A DNA stretch of 37,065 bases from Comamonadaceae bacterium (GTDB lineage: Bacteria > Pseudomonadota > Gammaproteobacteria > Burkholderiales > Burkholderiaceae_C), in assembly GCA_947450675.1 (NCBI GenBank), contig CANFWI010000030.1, positions 1 through 37,065 on the forward strand. Reading direction: 5' to 3'. Position 1 is the first letter of the stretch; each line of letters opens with the position of its first letter. The notes beneath the pieces were generated by a model. It saw only the letters and a program-made list of their open reading frames with translations. It was not told where the DNA came from and did not search any database. A program made the translations under genes and the position numbers. Below are positions 33,653 through 37,065 of the stretch, piece after piece.

Positions 33653-34537
33653 ATGGACATTTTTGGCATCCCCCATCAGGCGTTCCTGGGCCAGCTGTTG
33701 CTGGGCCTGGTGAACGGCGCTTTTTACGCGATGCTCAGCTTGGGCTTGGCAGTGATCTTTGGACTGCTGGGCATCGTCAATTTTGCGCACGGTGCGCTGT
33801 ACATGCTGGGGGCTTTTGCCGCTTGGATTTTGTTCGACCAGTTCGGGCTGAACTACTGGTACGCGCTGGTCTTGGCGCCCCTGATTGTCGGTGCAGCGGG
33901 TGTGGTGATTGAGCGGCTTTTTCTGAAGCATCTCTACAAGCTCGACCCGCTCTACGGCTTGCTGCTGACCTTCGGCTTGGCGCTGATTCTCGAAGGCGTT
34001 TTCCGTGAGTTGTATGGCGTGTCGGGTCAAAACTACAGCGTGCCAGAGCAACTTTCCGGCGCCACCAACCTGGGCTTCATGGTGCTGCCGAATTACCGCG
34101 CTTGGGTGGTAATGGTGTCGCTGGTGGTCTGCCTGGGCACTTGGTATTTGATTGAACGCACGCGACTGGGCGCCTACTTGCGCGCTGGCACTGAAAACGC
34201 GCCACTGGTGCAAACCTTTGGCGTCAACGTGCCGATGATGGTGATGCTGACCTACGGCGCTGGCGCCGGTCTGGCCGGGCTGGCCGGCGTGTTGGCCGCA
34301 CCCATCATTCAGGTCAGTCCGCTGATGGGTTCCAACCTCATCATCGTGGTCTTTGCGGTGGTGGTGATCGGCGGCATGGGCTCGATTTTGGGCTCGGTGC
34401 TGACCGGGCTTGGGCTGGGTTTGATCGAAGGCATGACCCGCGTCTTTTACCCTGAGGCCTCGAGCATTGTGGTCTTCGTCATCATGGTGTTGGTGCTGAT
34501 GGTGCGGCCATCCGGGCTGTTCGGAAAAGAGAATTGA
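33653..34537 (+). CDS. livH: ABC transporter permease LivH
   Basis: The product is 294 residues with about eight membrane segments. LGLAVIFGLLGIVNFAHGAL is the LivH N-terminal signature, and the cytoplasmic coupling region is RTRLGAYLRAGTENAPLVQT followed by FGVNVPMMVMLTYGAGAGLA. It forms the inner-membrane channel with LivM. The start is 15 bases after livK and the end overlaps livM by one base. Confidence 0.94.
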   Translation: MDIFGIPHQAFLGQLLLGLVNGAFYAMLSLGLAVIFGLLGIVNFAHGALYMLGAFAAWILFDQFGLNYWYALVLAPLIVGAAGVVIERLFLKHLYKLDPLYGLLLTFGLALILEGVFRELYGVSGQNYSVPEQLSGATNLGFMVLPNYRAWVVMVSLVVCLGTWYLIERTRLGAYLRAGTENAPLVQTFGVNVPMMVMLTYGAGAGLAGLAGVLAAPIIQVSPLMGSNLIIVVFAVVVIGGMGSILGSVLTGLGLGLIEGMTRVFYPEASSIVVFVIMVLVLMVRPSGLFGKEN

Positions 34538-35487
34538 TGATGCACACCAAAACCCTCACGCGCATCACTTACTTGGTGCTGCTGGCACTGCTGTTGCTGG
34601 CCCCCACACTGGGGCTGTACCCGGTGTTTGTGATGAAGCTGCTGTGCTTTGCCCTGTTTGCCTGCGCCTTTAATTTGCTGCTGGGTTTCACCGGTCTGCT
34701 GTCGTTTGGCCATGCGGCCTTTTTTGGCTCGGCCGCGTACGTCACCGGCTGGTTCGTCAAGTCGCAGGGCTGGACACCCGAAATGGCGATTTTGGCTGGC
34801 GCTGTGGCGGCCGGGCTGATCGGCCTGGTGGTTGGCTTGGTGGCGATTCGGCGTCAGGGCATTTACTTCGCCATGATCACGTTGGCGATTGCGCAGATGA
34901 TTTACTTCGTCTGCCTGCAAGCCTCTTTCACCGGCGGCGAAGACGGCTTGCAAGGCGTGCCACGCGGCAACTTGTTCGGGCTGATTTCACTGCAGTCAGA
35001 CACCACCCTGTACTACTTTGTCGCGGCTGTTTTTGTACTGTCATTTTTGGCCATTGGGCGGGTGGTGAACTCACCTTTTGGCCAAGTGCTGAAGATGATT
35101 CGCGAGAACGAGCCACGGGCTGTGTCGCTGGGCTATCAGGTGGACCGCTACAAGCTGCTGGCCTTTGTGTTGTCTGCAGCTCTGGCTGGTGTGGCCGGTT
35201 CGCTGAAAACCATCGTCATGGGCTTTGCCACGCTGACCGACGTGCATTGGTCCATGTCGGGCGAGGTGATTTTGATGACGCTGCTCGGCGGCGTCGGTAC
35301 CTTCTTTGGCCCGGTGTTTGGCTCGGGCATCGTGATTTCGCTGCAAAACCTGCTGGCTGACAAAGTCGGCTCCTGGGTCACCGTCATCATCGGCGTGATC
35401 TTTGTGCTGTGCGTGCTGACCTTTCGCAAGGGCGTGGTCGGCGAACTGCAAGCCTTCAGGGAACGGCGCCGCCGCGCTGCGCTTTAA
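34537..35487 (+). CDS. livM: ABC transporter permease LivM
   Basis: The product is 316 residues from the ATG at 34537, overlapping the livH TGA by one base. A second ATG follows immediately at 34540. Conserved LivM segments are CAFNLLLGFTGLLSFGHAAF, GIYFAMITLAIAQMIYFVCL and the coupling loop FGQVLKMIRENEPRAVSLGY. It ends in a basic tail (ERRRRAAL). Last gene of the transporter operon, 13 bases from the convergent SDR gene. No hairpin terminator fits in that gap. Confidence 0.94.
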   Translation: MMHTKTLTRITYLVLLALLLLAPTLGLYPVFVMKLLCFALFACAFNLLLGFTGLLSFGHAAFFGSAAYVTGWFVKSQGWTPEMAILAGAVAAGLIGLVVGLVAIRRQGIYFAMITLAIAQMIYFVCLQASFTGGEDGLQGVPRGNLFGLISLQSDTTLYYFVAAVFVLSFLAIGRVVNSPFGQVLKMIRENEPRAVSLGYQVDRYKLLAFVLSAALAGVAGSLKTIVMGFATLTDVHWSMSGEVILMTLLGGVGTFFGPVFGSGIVISLQNLLADKVGSWVTVIIGVIFVLCVLTFRKGVVGELQAFRERRRRAAL

Positions 35488-35500
35488 ATCGTCACGTCAG

Positions 35501-36217
35501 TCACCAAGGCAGTGTCTGCCCTTGGTAGTCGATCAATGCGCCGGTCTGTGCGGGTGTGAGGCCCGCCAGCACCGCTAGCAAGTCACTCGCCGCCTCGGCA
35601 GCGGGACGCACTTTGAGCCCGGTCTTGGCGAAAGGCTGCGACAAGCCCGTGTCCACCGTGCCCGGATGCAGCGCCACGCAAACAGCGTTTGAATTGCGCC
35701 GCGCCAGCTCAATCGACGCCGTCTTGACCAGCTGGTTCAGCGCCGCCTTGGAAGCGCGGTAACCGTACCAGCCGCCCAGCGCGTTGTCGCCGATGCTGCC
35801 GACCTTGGCCGACAAAAAGCCCGCCACGCAGCGCCCTTGCTTGGGCAGCAGCGGCAAAAAATACTTCATCACCAGCGCCGGGCCGATGGTGTTGATGCGA
35901 AACACATGGCTTAAATAGTCGGCATCTAGATGCGACCAACTGCGTTCCGGCTGGCCCTGCTCACCATGCAAAAACCCGCTGGCCACCACCAACAGGCGCA
36001 AGTCGGCTTGTTGTGCTGCGCATTGCTCGGCCACCCACTCAGCCGCCCTCTGCAGGCTGGCTTCGTCGGTGAAGTCGATAGCAGGTTGGGTGCCGCGGCC
36101 CAGAGCCAACACGTGATGCTCAGCGTCAGCCGACAGCCGCTGCACCAAGGCTGCGCCCAACCCGCCGCCAGCGCCAATCACCAAGGCCAGACTTTGGCGC
36201 GCGGATGTCTGTGTCAC
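35501..36217 (-). CDS. Short-chain dehydrogenase/reductase
   Basis: The product is 238 residues from the GTG at 36217, with AAGGTGA upstream. The N-terminal ALVIGAGGGLGAALVQRLSA is the cofactor loop. The catalytic region shows Ser in GFLSAKVGSIGDNALGGWYG and the YRASKAALNQL Tyr/Lys pair. VALHPGTVDTGLSQPF follows, a PGxVxT stretch common in C-factor/CsgA-like SDRs. The substrate is unknown. It is co-oriented with the downstream end of the helicase gene, 27 bases away. Confidence 0.88.
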   Translation of the reverse strand: MTQTSARQSLALVIGAGGGLGAALVQRLSADAEHHVLALGRGTQPAIDFTDEASLQRAAEWVAEQCAAQQADLRLLVVASGFLHGEQGQPERSWSHLDADYLSHVFRINTIGPALVMKYFLPLLPKQGRCVAGFLSAKVGSIGDNALGGWYGYRASKAALNQLVKTASIELARRNSNAVCVALHPGTVDTGLSQPFAKTGLKVRPAAEAASDLLAVLAGLTPAQTGALIDYQGQTLPW

Positions 36218-36244
36218 GTTGATCTCACCTTGGTGCCTCGCTGG

Positions 36245-37065
36245 TTAGGCGAGGGATTCGTCGTCGAGCAAGCGCACCCTGACGCTCTTGCCCTTGACCT
36301 TGCCCACCGTCAGTTTTTGCAGCGCTTCGTTGGCGATGTTGCGGTCTAGCGCGACATAGGTGGAGAACTCGTTGACATTGATCTTGCCGACCTGCTCACG
36401 CGTGAAACCAGCGTCGCCGGTGAGCGCGCCCAGCACGTCGCCCGCACGGATTTTTTCTTTGCGGCCACCGACAATTTGCAGCGTCACCATGGGCGGTACC
36501 AGCGGCTCCTTGCTGGCGGGCGTGAGTTCCTCCAGCTTGTGCCACTCAGACTCGGCCTTTTGCAGCTGCTCAATCTTGCCGACCGAACCCATCTCGTTCA
36601 TGCTGGCCAGGCTGATGGCCCAACCTTCTTCGTCGGCCCGGCCCGTGCGGCCGATGCGGTGAATATGCACTTCAGCGTCTGGCGTCACGTCGACGTTGAT
36701 GACCATCTCGAGCTGCGAAATATCCAGCCCGCGCGCGGCCACATCCGTCGCCACCAGCACCGAACAACTGCGGTTTGAAAACTGCACCAGCACTTGGTCG
36801 CGTTCACGCTGCTCCAGCTCGCCGTACAGCGCCAGCGCACTGAAACCCTGTACCTTCAAGACCTGCACCAACTCACGGCACTGCACCTTGGTGTTGCAAA
36901 AAGCCAGCGTGCTGGCCGGCCGGTAATGGTTGAGCACGGCAGACACCGCATGCAGTCGCTCGCTTTCACGCACCTGGTACCAACGCTGACGGATTTTGTT
37001 GCTGTCGTGCTGCGCCGCGACCGTGACGGTTTGCGGCTGCCGCATGAACTGCTGGCTGATCTTGG
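36245..37065 (-). CDS. dbpA: DbpA-type ATP-dependent RNA helicase (5' end outside window)
   Basis: About 273 codons of the C-terminal part run off the right edge. The second RecA domain of a DEAD-box helicase is complete: STLAFCNTKVQCRELV, ALALYGELEQRERDQVLVQF, VLVATDVAARGLDISQLEMV and IHRIGRTGRADEEGWAISLA (motifs IV-VI). A DbpA RNA-binding domain follows (KEKIRAGDVLGALTGDAGFT, then VGKINVNEFSTYVALDRNIA), ending RVRLLDDESLA. DbpA binds hairpin 92 of 23S rRNA and acts in 50S subunit assembly. The DEAD domain itself is not in view. Confidence 0.93.
   Translation of the reverse strand, partial: KISQQFMRQPQTVTVAAQHDSNKIRQRWYQVRESERLHAVSAVLNHYRPASTLAFCNTKVQCRELVQVLKVQGFSALALYGELEQRERDQVLVQFSNRSCSVLVATDVAARGLDISQLEMVINVDVTPDAEVHIHRIGRTGRADEEGWAISLASMNEMGSVGKIEQLQKAESEWHKLEELTPASKEPLVPPMVTLQIVGGRKEKIRAGDVLGALTGDAGFTREQVGKINVNEFSTYVALDRNIANEALQKLTVGKVKGKSVRVRLLDDESLA

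Overview
The window looks like the chromosome of a betaproteobacterium of the order Burkholderiales, most likely a Comamonadaceae relative (Polaromonas/Rhodoferax-like). I infer this from gene families only: a PHA-granule phasin, a PHA-system protein, a DUF6352 protein, a five-gene branched-chain amino-acid-type ABC importer, a type III pantothenate kinase and an EPS-associated MarR-type regulator. No rRNA, tRNA, CRISPR array, integrase or classical insertion sequence was seen. No gap between genes exceeds about 190 bases.

Region 1 (about 390-12920, all minus strand) is an O-antigen/exopolysaccharide nucleotide-sugar locus read right to left. The order is Wzz-like chain-length protein, rmlB, rmlD, an MNT-HEPN pair, rmlA, a second MNT-HEPN pair, rmlC and an RfaH-like antiterminator. 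A leader with an ops-like element follows, then a MarR_EPS regulator, manC, a FitA-FitB-type pair and fcl (GDP-L-fucose synthase). Nearly every junction is a 1-10 base overlap or a very short gap, so the three toxin-antitoxin-type modules are translationally interlocked with the dTDP-rhamnose and GDP-fucose genes. Beyond fcl the locus falls apart. A 34-codon gmd stub, two glycosyltransferase fragments, an RmlD-like N-terminus and a WbpV-like C-terminus are joined at internal, mostly out-of-frame junctions.

Region 2 (13095-15699) holds a small winged-helix regulator, a phasin, a TetR regulator and a TPR-like protein. Region 3 (15719-19862, minus) is a four-gene membrane-glycan operon: a UbiA-type polyprenyl-phosphate phosphoribosyltransferase, a flippase-like membrane protein, a GT39-type glycosyltransferase and an HAD phosphatase. 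It reads as a lipid-linked pentose pathway. Region 4 (20047-22020) carries a VOC protein, a PHA-system protein, pantothenate kinase CoaX and a rhodanese.

Region 5 (22182-25921) is a TRAP transporter with a Tat-type binding protein, an internal terminator and an unusually long large permease. It is followed by icmF (fused acyl-CoA mutase) behind a perfect 16-bp palindrome. An unlisted 54-codon basic protein lies on the opposite strand, with facing terminators. Region 6 (29662-37065) has a DUF6352 protein, livGFKHM, a short-chain dehydrogenase and the 3' part of a DbpA-type RNA helicase running off the edge.

Points most worth a second look: the three toxin-antitoxin modules threaded through the sugar operon, next to an unguarded and decayed distal end; the ops-like element just downstream of the rfaH homologue; a REPIN-like repeat inserted in frame inside fcl; and the LivG/LivF pair, whose degenerate motifs all fall in one of the two ATP sites.
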